In this document: one piece after another, positions 53,292 to 62,225 of the stretch
How the letters are laid out: the number at the start of each line of letters is the position of its first letter
Numbering within the stretch: the first letter of the stretch is position 1
NCBI RefSeq assembly: GCF_000016985.1
Contig: NC_009633.1
Coordinates: 1,302,001-1,366,000 of the forward strand
Direction of reading: 5' to 3'
DNA from: Alkaliphilus metalliredigens QYMF
GTDB taxonomy: Bacteria > Bacillota > Clostridia > Peptostreptococcales > Natronincolaceae
Length of the DNA stretch: 64,000 nt
The notes under the pieces: model-generated
Databases searched by the model: none
Told to the model about the DNA's origin: nothing
Seen by the model: the letters and a program-made list of their open reading frames with translations, nothing else
Translations under genes and position numbers: made by a program

Positions 53292-53999
53292 ATGATTTCT
53301 GTACTGATCGTAGAAGATGATCAAATGGTAGCAAAACTAAACAAGCATTATGTAGAAAGTGTTCAAGGGTTTGAAGTTGTGGGGGTAGCAAATGATGGAG
53401 AAAAGGCATGGAAATTTATTAATCATAACAATGTTGACTTAATTATTTTAGATATACATATGGCTAAAGTCGATGGGCTTGCTTTCTTAAAGGAAATGAG
53501 GAAAAAACTGATTCAGGCAGATGTCATTTTTGTGACAGCGGCCCAGGAATCCGAAACGATAGACGAGGGTTTGAAATTAGGAGCGGTGGATTATTTGATT
53601 AAACCCTTTGAATATGAAAGAATGAAAAGTGCCCTGGAAAATTATGAACGAAGATATCATTTGTTGCGAAAAGAACATGTGATTAAACAAGAGGACATTG
53701 ATAAGATCACAACAAAAAACCCAACACACAACCAAAGGCCATTACCAAAAGGGCTTCATGAGAAAACACTGAAAAAAGTAAGAAGATATATGCAAGATCA
53801 CAAAGATGAGTTATTGACAAGTGATGAAGTCGCTGCAGAATTAGAATTTTCCAGAGTGACAGTACGTCGATATTTAGAATATTTAGTGTCCATTGGAGAG
53901 CTCACACTAGAAATAGAATATGGATCAATAGGCAGACCAAGTAACAAATATAAAATGAGACTTAATTCAGAGGGAGTCTCTGTTCCCACTGAATTGTAG
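53292..53999 (+). CDS. CitB/DcuR-type response regulator
   Basis: The product has 235 residues. The receiver domain (about 1-120) has acidic residues EDD, the phosphorylated Asp in LIILDIHM (about residue 55) and the lysine in LIKPF. A helical linker and a winged helix (TSDEVAAELEFSRVTVRRYLEYL, about 172-195) follow. Such regulators pair with DcuS/CitA kinases that sense C4-dicarboxylates or citrate, but no kinase is adjacent. Malic enzyme follows, so malate-responsive control is plausible. The last 16 codons lie inside the tandem repeat at 53952, so its tail (RLNSEGVSVPTEL) is repeat-derived. Confidence 0.9.
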   Translation: MISVLIVEDDQMVAKLNKHYVESVQGFEVVGVANDGEKAWKFINHNNVDLIILDIHMAKVDGLAFLKEMRKKLIQADVIFVTAAQESETIDEGLKLGAVDYLIKPFEYERMKSALENYERRYHLLRKEHVIKQEDIDKITTKNPTHNQRPLPKGLHEKTLKKVRRYMQDHKDELLTSDEVAAELEFSRVTVRRYLEYLVSIGELTLEIEYGSIGRPSNKYKMRLNSEGVSVPTEL

Positions 54000-54215
54000 C
54001 CGAATTTATTTCGAGGATACAGTGCTTGATCTCCTGCGAGAAAAGGAAGCGGGAGTCTAAGCAATGTACCGAAGATAAAATGAGACTTAATTCAGAGGGA
54101 GTCTCTGTTCCCACTGAATTGTAGCCGAATTTATTTTGAGGATATAGTGTTTGACCTCCTGTGAGAAAAGGAGCAGGAGTCTAGCAATATGCCGAAGATA
54201 AAATGAGACTTAGTT
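53952..54215 (+). repeat. Tandem 125-bp structured repeat between the regulator and malic enzyme genes
   Basis: Copies begin at 53952, 54077 and 54200 (periods 125 and 123; the third is only the start). Each has AGACT with AGTCT and also AATTCAG with CTGAATT, two overlapping stems that cannot form together, then CTCCTG(C/T) with GC(G/A)GGAG. The last stem keeps pairing although bases differ between copies. The first copy encodes the end of the response regulator; the third enters the upstream frame of the malic enzyme gene. Confidence 0.85.
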
Positions 54216-54256
54216 CAATAAGTAGACAAATAGATAAAGAAATGAGGATGGTTTTA

Positions 54257-55429
54257 ATGAATTATGGTGAAAGAAGTTTGAAAATGCATGAAGAAAAGAG
54301 AGGCAAGATTGCTGTCGCATCAAAGGTAACGGTCAAAAATAGAGATGATTTAAGCTTAGCCTATACCCCAGGTGTAGCTGAGCCCTGTAAGAAAATTCAT
54401 GAGGATAAGGAAAATGTATATAAATATACAGCAAAAGGGAATTTAGTGGCAGTGGTCACCGATGGAACCGCTGTTTTAGGGTTAGGGGATATCGGACCAG
54501 AGGCGGCGATGCCTGTTATGGAAGGAAAGGCAATCCTGTTTAAGGATTTTGCTGATGTAGATGCTTTCCCTATTTGTCTAGACACAAAGGATGTAGATGA
54601 AATTGTTAAGGCGGTCAAATTCATTGCGCCGACATTTGGGGGAATCAACCTAGAAGATATCGGTGCACCAAGATGTTTTGAGATTGAAGAAAGATTAAAA
54701 AAAGAGTTAGATATCCCAGTATTCCATGATGATCAGCATGGAACAGCCATCGTTGTTGTTGCCGGAATCATCAACGCTCTAAAGGTGGTTAATAAGAAAA
54801 TAGAAGAGACGATTATTGTCGTCAATGGAGCTGGAGCAGCGGGAGTTGCCATTACAAAAATGTTGAATAATATGAATCCTAAAGATGTTCTACTCTGTGA
54901 CAGACAAGGGATTTTGTATCCAGGATCTCCGGAAAACAATGAATACAAGGAAGCAATGGCTCAGGTGACCAATAAGGATAAAAGAAAAGGAAAACTGGAG
55001 GAAGCCATGAAGGGTGCAGACATCTTTATTGGTGTATCGGCGTCAAATGTTGTTACTGAAGAGATGGTTAGAACCATGAACCAAGATGCCATTATATTTG
55101 GAATGGCAAACCCAGTACCGGAGATTATGCCTGATTTAGCGTTAAAGGCAGGAGCTAAGGTTGTGGGATCGGGACGTTCGGATTTTCCAAATCAAATCAA
55201 CAACATTCTTGCGTTTCCAGGGGTATTTAGAGGCGCTCTAGATGTGAGAGCAAGTGAAATAAATGAAGAAATGAAGCTAGCAGCTGCTCAAGGGATTGCC
55301 AGTATTATCAGTGAAGAAGAGCTAAGAGCTGACTATGTGATTCCAGATCCATTTGATAAAAGAGTGGCTGGGAGGGTGGCCCAGGCGGTAGCAAAGGCGG
55401 CTAGAGAGACTGGAGTGGCTAAAAAATGA
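54257..55429 (+). CDS. NAD-type malic enzyme (oxaloacetate-decarboxylating malate dehydrogenase)
   Basis: The product has 390 residues. It oxidises and decarboxylates malate to pyruvate. The conserved start KIAVASKVTVKNRDDLSLAYTPGVAEPC, GLGDIGPEAAMPVMEGKA, FHDDQHGTA and the nucleotide-binding VVNGAGAAGVAI are present. ATG 54257 gives the family N-terminus (MNYGERSLKMHEEKRGKI) and has GAGGATGG before it. The frame runs open to ATG 54203 through repeat sequence, which would add 18 unrelated residues. The stop overlaps the next start by 4 nt. Confidence 0.94.
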   Translation: MNYGERSLKMHEEKRGKIAVASKVTVKNRDDLSLAYTPGVAEPCKKIHEDKENVYKYTAKGNLVAVVTDGTAVLGLGDIGPEAAMPVMEGKAILFKDFADVDAFPICLDTKDVDEIVKAVKFIAPTFGGINLEDIGAPRCFEIEERLKKELDIPVFHDDQHGTAIVVVAGIINALKVVNKKIEETIIVVNGAGAAGVAITKMLNNMNPKDVLLCDRQGILYPGSPENNEYKEAMAQVTNKDKRKGKLEEAMKGADIFIGVSASNVVTEEMVRTMNQDAIIFGMANPVPEIMPDLALKAGAKVVGSGRSDFPNQINNILAFPGVFRGALDVRASEINEEMKLAAAQGIASIISEEELRADYVIPDPFDKRVAGRVAQAVAKAARETGVAKK

Positions 55430-56295
55430 AATATGAAGGAAGTGTGTATAGACCACCGAGTGAAGCCTATAGCCTAATTGTACAGACCACCATAGGATGT
55501 TCTCATAATGCGTGTACATTTTGTGACATGTACAAGGATAAAGTATTTAGGGTTAGAAAGCTAGGGGAGATTGAAAAGGATCTGATTGAAGCTAGAGAAC
55601 AATATAATGAAGTGAAGAAAATATTTTTGGCAGATGGGAATTCTTTAGCCCTAAAAACAAGTGATTTGAAGTCTATATTGATAAAAATAAAAGAACTTTT
55701 TCCAGAATGTCAAAGAATTGGAGTTTATAGCGCCCCAAAGGACATTTTAAGAAAAACCACAGAGGAGTTAAGTGAGCTTCAGGACCTAGGATTAAAGATC
55801 GCATATTTAGGAGTGGAGTCCGGTAGTGATGAAATATTAAAGAAAATTAAAAAGGGTGTGACCTCAGCTGAAATGATTGAAGCGGGAAAGAAAATCGTAG
55901 GGTCTGGGATCAAGTTATCCGTTACATTAATATCGGGACTGGGAGGAAAGGATAAATCTCAAGAGCATGCTAAGGAGTCGGCACGGGTGATTAATGAAAT
56001 AAATCCCCATTATCTAGGATTATTGACCCTTATGGTGCAACCTGGTACGGAAATGTATGAGGAAGTGAAAAGTGATAGGTTTCAACTCTTAAGTCCTAAG
56101 GAAGTTATGCTAGAAACCAAAATATTGATTTCGCACCTTGAGGTCAAAAATTGTGTCTTTAGAAGCAACCATGCTTCAAACTATATCCCTTTAGCAGGGA
56201 CACTACCAGCGGAACGAGAAAAAATACTAGGGCAAATAGAAGAAATATTAAAGGAGGACCATGATTATAAGGAAGAGTATTTCAGGAGATTGTAA
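55426..56295 (+). CDS. Radical SAM protein of the Elp3-like branch
   Basis: The product has 289 residues. The iron-sulfur cysteines are in GCSHNACTFCDMY (CX4CX2C instead of the usual CX3CX2C). The SAM-binding GVESGSDEILKKIKKGVT segment is typical of Elp3/MiaB-like barrels. The substrate is unknown. Its ATG overlaps the malic enzyme TGA, so they are cotranscribed. The C-terminal half holds no second domain. Confidence 0.88.
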   Translation: MKYEGSVYRPPSEAYSLIVQTTIGCSHNACTFCDMYKDKVFRVRKLGEIEKDLIEAREQYNEVKKIFLADGNSLALKTSDLKSILIKIKELFPECQRIGVYSAPKDILRKTTEELSELQDLGLKIAYLGVESGSDEILKKIKKGVTSAEMIEAGKKIVGSGIKLSVTLISGLGGKDKSQEHAKESARVINEINPHYLGLLTLMVQPGTEMYEEVKSDRFQLLSPKEVMLETKILISHLEVKNCVFRSNHASNYIPLAGTLPAEREKILGQIEEILKEDHDYKEEYFRRL

Positions 56296-56357
56296 TGAGA
56301 ACGATACAATCATAGATTATGATATTGACAGTATAAGCATAATATATCAAAATTTAG

Positions 56358-56391
56358 CACTCCTTCTAGAAGCCACAAGGAGTGTTTTTTT
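56358..56391 (+). terminator. Terminator after the radical SAM gene
   Basis: CACTCCTT pairs with AAGGAGTG around 11 nt and is followed by seven T residues. Confidence 0.85.
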
Positions 56392-56526
56392 GTAAATAGA
56401 TGTTGTTTATACCGATATAAGTACCGTTTGTCCATCGTGGGTTGAAGGATGGATTGCTTGATGGTAGTATATGGGTGAGAACAGAAAGGTTAAATAACAA
56501 AACTTTTAAGAAAGGGGGAGGTGAGA

Positions 56527-56991
56527 ATGTTGAATCAAGATAAAAATAAAGGGATCATATACATGATTGTTCTTTTAGTATTGTTAGTTGTAATCATGAC
56601 AGGATTTAAGAACGCTGATGATTCATATGCAATTGAGGTAGAGGACATAAGGCAGGATCTAGAGGTGAAAATGGATGAGCTTGTAGAAAGAGAAAAGGAA
56701 GTTAGAAATCACATTCAGGAGCTATTAGATAATCCACCTCGAGAGAATAGACATACCCATGGATTAAAGGATGGATGTGATTTAAAAGCTTGTGATCAAG
56801 AACTATTACTGAACAGGATGGAGCCAACAGTAATTCCCGATGCACATTGGTGTCATACAGGTGACTATCATCAGCGTTGCTTGTTCAATGATCACACTAA
56901 AGTGTGCGGTTGTTATTTGTATGAATATAAATGTTGCTGCGGGAAGCTAATGTTATTTGGGACAGAGTATTGCCAGAGACATGTGATTTAA
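56527..56991 (+). CDS. Membrane-anchored cysteine- and histidine-rich hypothetical protein
   Basis: The product has 154 residues. One N-terminal membrane helix (about 10-28) is followed by a coiled coil (about 38-70) and a C-terminal part with nine or ten cysteines and several histidines (HTHGLKDGCDLKAC, HWCHTGDYHQRC, CGCYLYEYKCCCGK, CQRH). The pattern suggests one or more metal or iron-sulfur sites outside the membrane. GGGGGAGG precedes ATG 56527. No family is recognised. The next small gene is close and cotranscribed. Confidence 0.7.
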   Translation: MLNQDKNKGIIYMIVLLVLLVVIMTGFKNADDSYAIEVEDIRQDLEVKMDELVEREKEVRNHIQELLDNPPRENRHTHGLKDGCDLKACDQELLLNRMEPTVIPDAHWCHTGDYHQRCLFNDHTKVCGCYLYEYKCCCGKLMLFGTEYCQRHVI

Positions 56992-57020
56992 GTAGTGAGA
57001 AAACTGAGGAGGAGATGATT

Positions 57021-57212
57021 TTGGATAGTGCTAGACATAGTGCAAAAAATTGGGTGAGACTTATCTTGTGTTTAGTTCTTCTGTTAAGTCTTGCGAGCGT
57101 TCATGTAGCTGCCAATAGTAAAGATAGCATAAAAGTATCTTTCAATAGGGAAAATGATTCAGAAATGAAGTATATGATAGGACAAAATGAAGCTGAAATT
57201 TGTAGTGGATAG
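57021..57212 (+). CDS. Small secreted or membrane-anchored hypothetical protein
   Basis: The product has 63 residues with a signal-like helix (LILCLVLLLSLASVHVAA) and a short polar remainder containing one late cysteine. TTG 57021 has GAGGAGGAG at good spacing; ATG 57015 touches it. The frame to 56931 overlaps the previous gene. It is the second gene of a two-gene unit ended by a strong hairpin. Confidence 0.55.
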   Translation: MDSARHSAKNWVRLILCLVLLLSLASVHVAANSKDSIKVSFNRENDSEMKYMIGQNEAEICSG

Positions 57213-57226
57213 AACAATATATGTAA

Positions 57227-57259
57227 AAATACTCCCTATATAGGTCATAGGGAGTATTT
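57227..57259 (+). terminator. Terminator of the small two-gene unit
   Basis: AAATACTCCCTAT pairs perfectly with ATAGGGAGTATTT around 7 nt. Confidence 0.8.
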
Positions 57260-57292
57260 CTTATGCAAAAATGCCAAACGATTGTTTAATCG

Positions 57293-57390
57293 TTAAAGAA
57301 TAAAGTATAACACCAGTTTACAAGTTTGATTAAGCTACCCAATCCTTATTGAGGAAGCCCTGAACAGATTCTTTAATTTTAGAATAAACT
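57293..57390. repeat. Left copy of a 98-bp target duplication
   Basis: Identical to 59494-59591 on the other side of the IS1634-like element. It contains the last codons of the older transposase gene. Confidence 0.9.
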
Positions 57391-59493
57391 CCTGACTTCA
57401 GAACATAAATTCAGAACAAATGATGAGTAAATGTTTAAATTTGAACATTTCTCATTATTTTTTTGTTTATTTACGCCCACGACTTGTCGTGGTGAATAAT
57501 ATGATGTATAATGTAGTTAGAGGGATTTTATGGAGGGATTGTGCATGTATATTAGTAAATCTAAAAGACCAAATGGTAAGTATTTCATATCAATTGCTAA
57601 GGGGATTAGAGATCCTGAAACTAAGAAATCAAAAAAAATTCAGATTAAAGGTTTTGGTACTCATGATTTGGATTCTAAATCAGGTAAGAAAGCTCTTGTG
57701 CAAGCTGAAGCTGAGCTAAAAGAAATGATTAGACTAGATGAAGCTTCTCGAGGATTTGAAAACTTTGAAGATTTTATTGTATCCATGTCAAAAGATAAGC
57801 TTTCTCTTAAGCATAAAAATATTGGCTATCTACCATACTTAGAAATCTTTAACCAATTGAAATTACAAAGTTTCTTTTCTAAGATGGTCAAAGACTCTAA
57901 ACTTGATTATTCTTTTAGCGATATGATGTTCTATCAAGTACTTGGTAGATTATTCAATCCTTCTAGTAAGCTTGAAGTAGCTACTAGAAAGGATGATTTC
58001 CTGTATGATTTTAATTTTGTAAATAACGATAATATTTATTCCTCTTTGGATGTTTTTTCTGGATTTAATAAACATAAATCTAAAGCGTTACAAGATGGCA
58101 TTCAAGTCATAAACGATATGGAGATTCTCTTAGATACCGTTGATTCAGAGGCTAAAAAAATATTAGAAACTAACATAAACAATACCTCTCACGAATTAGA
58201 AGAACTAATAACGTCTTATGATAGTAATTTTGAAATGAATGAAAACAAACTTTTCAAACATCTCAATAAACATATGGAAAAGATTGTTCCAGAAAGAAAT
58301 ATATCTTTAGCCTTTTATGACTGCACAACCTATTACTTTGAGTCTTTTGATGAAGACGGTTTTAGAGAAAGAGGCATGAGTAAGGATAATAAAAGAAATG
58401 AAACACAAGTGGTTATGGGTTTATTAATAGACACAAATGGCATCCCTATTTCCTATAGGCTTTTCAAAGGCAACAAACATGAATTACATACCATGAAAGA
58501 GGTCATTGACGATATATTAAATAATTACACCATAAAAGAAATTATTATCGTTGCTGACAGAGGCTTAAATTCAAGGGCTAACTTAGAAATGATCCGTGGC
58601 AAAGGGCTTAACTACATTGTAGGTTCTAAGGGCAGTGCAGTGCCTAAAGATCTAAAAGAGAAGAAATTCAATTCATCTTGGAACATCACTTCTAAAGCCG
58701 AGGCTAAATATAAAAGCGGCTATATCACCAGTAAAAGAAAAGTGAGTCACAATGATGAAACCTATGATGAATTAATCATAAAAAAATATTCAGATGTCTA
58801 CAAAGAACGGGAGATGTTTAAACAAGATAAAATGCTTGAAAGAGCGAAAAAAAATATAAAAGATTTTACAATTAATTCAACAACTAAATCTAAAAGCAAG
58901 TATTACAAAGCTGTTGATAATCCTAAAGAGAAAATAAACATTGAGATCGATGAAGAAAAAATTAAACAAGAACAAGAGAATTTCGGATATTTTTACATCG
59001 TTACCAATAAAGTAGAGATGAATCCAGCAGATATAATGGTGGCTTATAAATCCCTGTATAAAATTGAAGAGTCCTTCAGAATATTAAAAACAAATTTAAA
59101 AGCAAGACCTGTGTATCACTTTAAAGAACGAAGAATCCGGTCACATTTTTTAATTTGTTATTTGGCCTTAGTCATCCAGAGAGTATTAGAGTATAAATTA
59201 GAAGAGAAAAACGTTGAAATATCTACCCATGAAATAATCAATGGTCTAGAAGGGTTTGTTATAGATGAGATTGATTACAAAGTAGACAAATTATATATGA
59301 TCTCAGACAAATTATTTAAGAGCAAAATAAACCAAGACATATTTAAAATTGAAAAGAATGTTCTACTGAGTAATGAAATCTCCAATATAATTAAAAAGAT
59401 GTAGTGAGTGCAAAACAAAAATAAAAAGTACTGAAACCTCTGTAAACAGATGGCTTCAGCACTTTTTATTATGAATGATGTTCCGAAGTCAGG
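57391..59493 (+). mobile_element. IS1634-like insertion sequence, complete (copy 1)
   Basis: The element is 2103 bp. Ends are CCTGACTTCAGAAC and, inverted, CCTGACTTCGGAAC (one mismatch). One transposase gene fills it. The flanking 98-bp direct duplication is unusually long, but long and variable duplications are known for the IS1634 branch of IS4-type elements. It landed at the 3' end of an older IS. Confidence 0.92.
57545..59404 (+). CDS. IS1634-family DDE transposase
   Basis: The product has 619 residues. The N-terminus is MYISKSKRPNGKYFISIAKG. The DDE residues fit YDCTTYYF, IIVADRGLNS and a late glutamate in YKIEESFRILKT followed by KARPVYHF. Length and layout match IS1634/IS1549-type transposases. 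ATG 57545 has GGAGGG 7 nt upstream; ATG 57530 contains that site. The second copy at 62315 differs by one residue in the shared part (Lys versus Glu in EIFNQL(K/E)LQ). Confidence 0.93.
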   Translation: MYISKSKRPNGKYFISIAKGIRDPETKKSKKIQIKGFGTHDLDSKSGKKALVQAEAELKEMIRLDEASRGFENFEDFIVSMSKDKLSLKHKNIGYLPYLEIFNQLKLQSFFSKMVKDSKLDYSFSDMMFYQVLGRLFNPSSKLEVATRKDDFLYDFNFVNNDNIYSSLDVFSGFNKHKSKALQDGIQVINDMEILLDTVDSEAKKILETNINNTSHELEELITSYDSNFEMNENKLFKHLNKHMEKIVPERNISLAFYDCTTYYFESFDEDGFRERGMSKDNKRNETQVVMGLLIDTNGIPISYRLFKGNKHELHTMKEVIDDILNNYTIKEIIIVADRGLNSRANLEMIRGKGLNYIVGSKGSAVPKDLKEKKFNSSWNITSKAEAKYKSGYITSKRKVSHNDETYDELIIKKYSDVYKEREMFKQDKMLERAKKNIKDFTINSTTKSKSKYYKAVDNPKEKINIEIDEEKIKQEQENFGYFYIVTNKVEMNPADIMVAYKSLYKIEESFRILKTNLKARPVYHFKERRIRSHFLICYLALVIQRVLEYKLEEKNVEISTHEIINGLEGFVIDEIDYKVDKLYMISDKLFKSKINQDIFKIEKNVLLSNEISNIIKKM

Positions 59494-59591
59494 TTAAAGA
59501 ATAAAGTATAACACCAGTTTACAAGTTTGATTAAGCTACCCAATCCTTATTGAGGAAGCCCTGAACAGATTCTTTAATTTTAGAATAAACT
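59494..59591. repeat. Right copy of the 98-bp target duplication
   Basis: Identical to 57293-57390; it directly abuts the IS end GAAGTCAGG. Confidence 0.9.
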
Positions 59592-60865
59592 TTAGCACTT
59601 TCGAAGCTCAATACGAAACTGTCAAATATTAATTCTTTTGTAATTTTAACGCCTACAGCTCTTTTGATCAATTGTGGACTTTTGAATTGATACTTTTCGT
59701 ATCTTCTGCCCATGAAAGGTAACAAACAAGCAAAAGTATATGCTACAAACAATAGATTAACATATCTTTCTATCGCGGCCTTGTTTCTAACCATATAGTT
59801 ACCGAAGGACCAAAAGAATTTATGTTGGTAAAACATCACCTCGATGTTCCGTCGCATTCGATAAGTAGTCAGTATTTTACTTATGTATTCATCTTCATTT
59901 TGATCATTCAATGCTCCTTTGCTATTTAGGGCGGTATTTATAGTTTTAATTTCATCAGGATTGATACTGCTAATAAAAACTCTTATGGATGAAAATGCTT
60001 CAATATCTGTTGTCGTTACTGTAACGTAGATAGAATATTCAAATAGATTAGTCATTACTTTCTTTTCAGCAACATAGTATTCACCTATCTTAGTATAGGG
60101 AAATTCTCTGGCGTTTAGTTTTCTACCTTTTTTCCTAGGTCTCCCTCTTTTCCCCGTAGGGGTTGGAGGAAGATCATTTATTGCGGTATCATGTCGTACT
60201 GCTGCTACTATCTCTAAATTGTCAAATTCTTTAACCGTGTCTAGGATAGCTCCTTTGCTATATCAGCTATCACACAGTAAAATTACTTGAAACATTTCAA
60301 GTTGAGGCATAATACACTTAATTATTTGTGATGCCATTTCAAGTTTGTTCTGCTCCTTCGAATACAGGCGATAGCCTATTGGTATGCTTAAGTACTTCAC
60401 TTTATTTTGGCAATATAAAGGAATATTTAGTACTACAGATACAAAGCAATGTCCTTTAAGGTATTGACTTCCTGTCTTTCTTGTATGGTCAAAGTGTTTA
60501 GCATAACAATCAAATTTATTGCCATATTTAGATTGAAGGGTATCATCAATTGTTATAAATAATGTACTCTCTCTTAATTCTTCTGGTATCAATGATAAGG
60601 CAATTGAAACTGTGGTAGTAGTTAGAGCTTCTACTGGAAATTTTGAATAGGATAAAAAGTAATATATTGAATTCAGCACCTTATCGGTGTGTTTCTTGAT
60701 AAAACTATCATAGACGAATTGTATGGAGCGGACCTCTTCTGTGCAGAGGATCCCCATAATGAGCCAGTAGAAAATATCAAATCTCCGCTTCTTGAAAACT
60801 GTTCTATATTGAATTAAATATTGATGTAATGTTTGTTTCATTGAATTACTGGAAATACTAATCAT
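59531..60865 (-). pseudogene. IS4/IS701-type transposase gene broken by one nonsense codon
   Basis: The frame runs from ATG 60865 to 59531 (444 codons) but contains TGA at 60265-60263, between LLCDS and YSKGA, where a Trp is usual in this motif (CDSWYSKG). Otherwise it is intact: IDDTLQSKYG (first acid), the CDS acid, and YRMRRNIEVMFYQHKFFWSFGNY at the C-terminal catalytic block. It is an inactive DDE transposase, split into two products of 200 and up to 240 residues. The IS1634-like element sits beyond its 3' end. Confidence 0.85.
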
Positions 60866-60942
60866 ATCAGGCGCCTCCTAGGGGTTTTGATTTATGCTAA
60901 GATTAGTATTCCTAGGATTAAGGTGTCTGATTTTGTTATTTT

Positions 60943-61464
60943 ATGGAATTATTTTCGAATCACTACATTACTTGTAAAGTGGTGTATTATAAAGATGATA
61001 AGATATTAAGCAATGGAGACAATTTAGTATCTGATTTAGAATTTGAAGCCAGAAGAGATTTTATTGTTCCAAATGGATATGCCCATATAACATCACGGAT
61101 TTACAGTGTATATGAAACAGGAAATATGTATACAGGCTCTTTTTCATATGAGGATTTTACACCATATTCCACAGATAATGCTTTAATAATTGAAATAGAA
61201 AGAGCTGGGTATTCTTATATCGATCGCTACTATCAAAATATTAATGGAGATGTGACAAGCTGGATGCGTTGGGAAGATCCTGTAACAGGTCTAACCACAC
61301 CAAGAACTTTGGGAGATGGTCCAGATGATGAATATTACGGTCCACACTATCTTGTTATCGATCTTGATACTAATCAAGTAGTAGATTTTGTAAGTGTATT
61401 TAACTATTTCTATGTAATTCATGGCAGAATACCCACAATGAGTAATCTTACTCAGATTAACTAA
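60943..61464 (+). CDS. Hypothetical protein, possibly truncated by the adjacent IS
   Basis: The frame encodes up to 173 residues without a signal peptide and rich in Tyr, Asp and Gly (YSYIDRYYQNINGDVTSW, DDEYYGPHYLVIDLDTNQVV). It begins about 75 nt from the older transposase start, without a good ribosome site, and reads like the C-terminal part of a larger protein. No family is recognised. Confidence 0.45.
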   Translation: MELFSNHYITCKVVYYKDDKILSNGDNLVSDLEFEARRDFIVPNGYAHITSRIYSVYETGNMYTGSFSYEDFTPYSTDNALIIEIERAGYSYIDRYYQNINGDVTSWMRWEDPVTGLTTPRTLGDGPDDEYYGPHYLVIDLDTNQVVDFVSVFNYFYVIHGRIPTMSNLTQIN

Positions 61465-61611
61465 ATATTTACTGTTCTATAGCTATTTAATGGTAACAAC
61501 TTCAATAATTTGTATCAATTTCAAAATATAGTTAAAGTATTTGAAAAAAAATTACGATATTATAGATACAGGGTTTATAACCTTAATCAATTGAATGAAA
61601 GGAGGTCTTGT

Positions 61612-61945
61612 ATGAGAATTGCTGGAATTTCTAATTTCTATGTTCCTACAATCAATAATCGCTTGGATTTAAGTAATGTTAAGCGTGCTGAACTTGAAGT
61701 AAGCGATACACCTGAACCACATATCAAAAGTGTATATACCTATGAAGGGGGGGGGTGGAACATACTCTAATAAATCAAAGGGTGAAAACATAGAAAACCT
61801 GCTCAAAATACTTAAAAATATTAAATCAAAGGAATGTGAATGGCAGGGTGATACAATGACACTACCTACAGGTGAAACATTTCAATTTAAGTATATTAAC
61901 TCAGTAAATTTACGCAAGGGTAATATGATTGATATGCAAATTTAA
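61612..61945 (+). pseudogene. Small protein gene with a frameshift at a run of nine G
   Basis: ATG 61612 has GAAAGGAGG 6 nt upstream. The product starts MRIAGISNFYVPTINNRLDL and runs to YTYEGGG, where nine G (61747-61755) shift it to an early stop at 61770. In the next frame the sequence continues sensibly (TYSNKSKGENIENLLKILK to MIDMQI, stop 61945). With eight G the frame would be whole, about 110 residues. It may be a mutation or a slippage-controlled gene. No family is recognised. Confidence 0.6.
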
Positions 61946-61963
61946 TCATAGGCTACAATAAAC

Positions 61964-61996
61964 AAGGAGTATGTCAAAATAGATATACTCCTTTTC
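61964..61996 (+). terminator. Terminator after the frameshifted gene
   Basis: AAGGAGTAT pairs with ATACTCCTT around 12 nt, followed by TTTT. Confidence 0.7.
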
Positions 61997-62038
61997 TTAT
62001 TTGAGAAGGCAAAGCCCGACTAAGAAAAAAACAAGAGA

Positions 62039-62225
62039 TCAGCTTTTCTCTTTTTTAATTTTTAAAAATCTATCATATTCAGCCATTTGCTTATATAACA
62101 AATGAATCATTGGAGTGATAACAACTAATATTAATATACCAAATAGATATAACTCTGGCATTATAAATATTCTAACCCCTCTAAAAAAAAGGTTGCCACT
62201 TACATAAACTAATAAAGTTATAAAA
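62039..62225 (-). pseudogene. C-terminal fragment of a membrane protein cut by the second IS copy
   Basis: About 61 residues remain: FITLLVYVSGNLFF, a second helix (LYLFGILILVVITPMIHLL) and a basic tail (RFLKIKKEKS). The frame runs into the IS at 62226, which supplies an ATG (62269) and 15 unrelated residues. The rest of the gene should lie beyond the IS, outside the window. Confidence 0.6.

Noticed and set aside
53952-54215. Possible CRISPR or c-di-GMP riboswitch
   Set aside because: The full unit repeats without spacers. The conserved GEMM sequence blocks are not present.
54203-54256. N-terminal extension of malic enzyme
   Set aside because: The extra residues come from the tandem repeat, and the family N-terminus and ribosome site fit ATG 54257.
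57420-57719. 99-residue frame at the left end of the IS
   Set aside because: It overlaps the transposase gene in another frame, with no site and no recognisable features.
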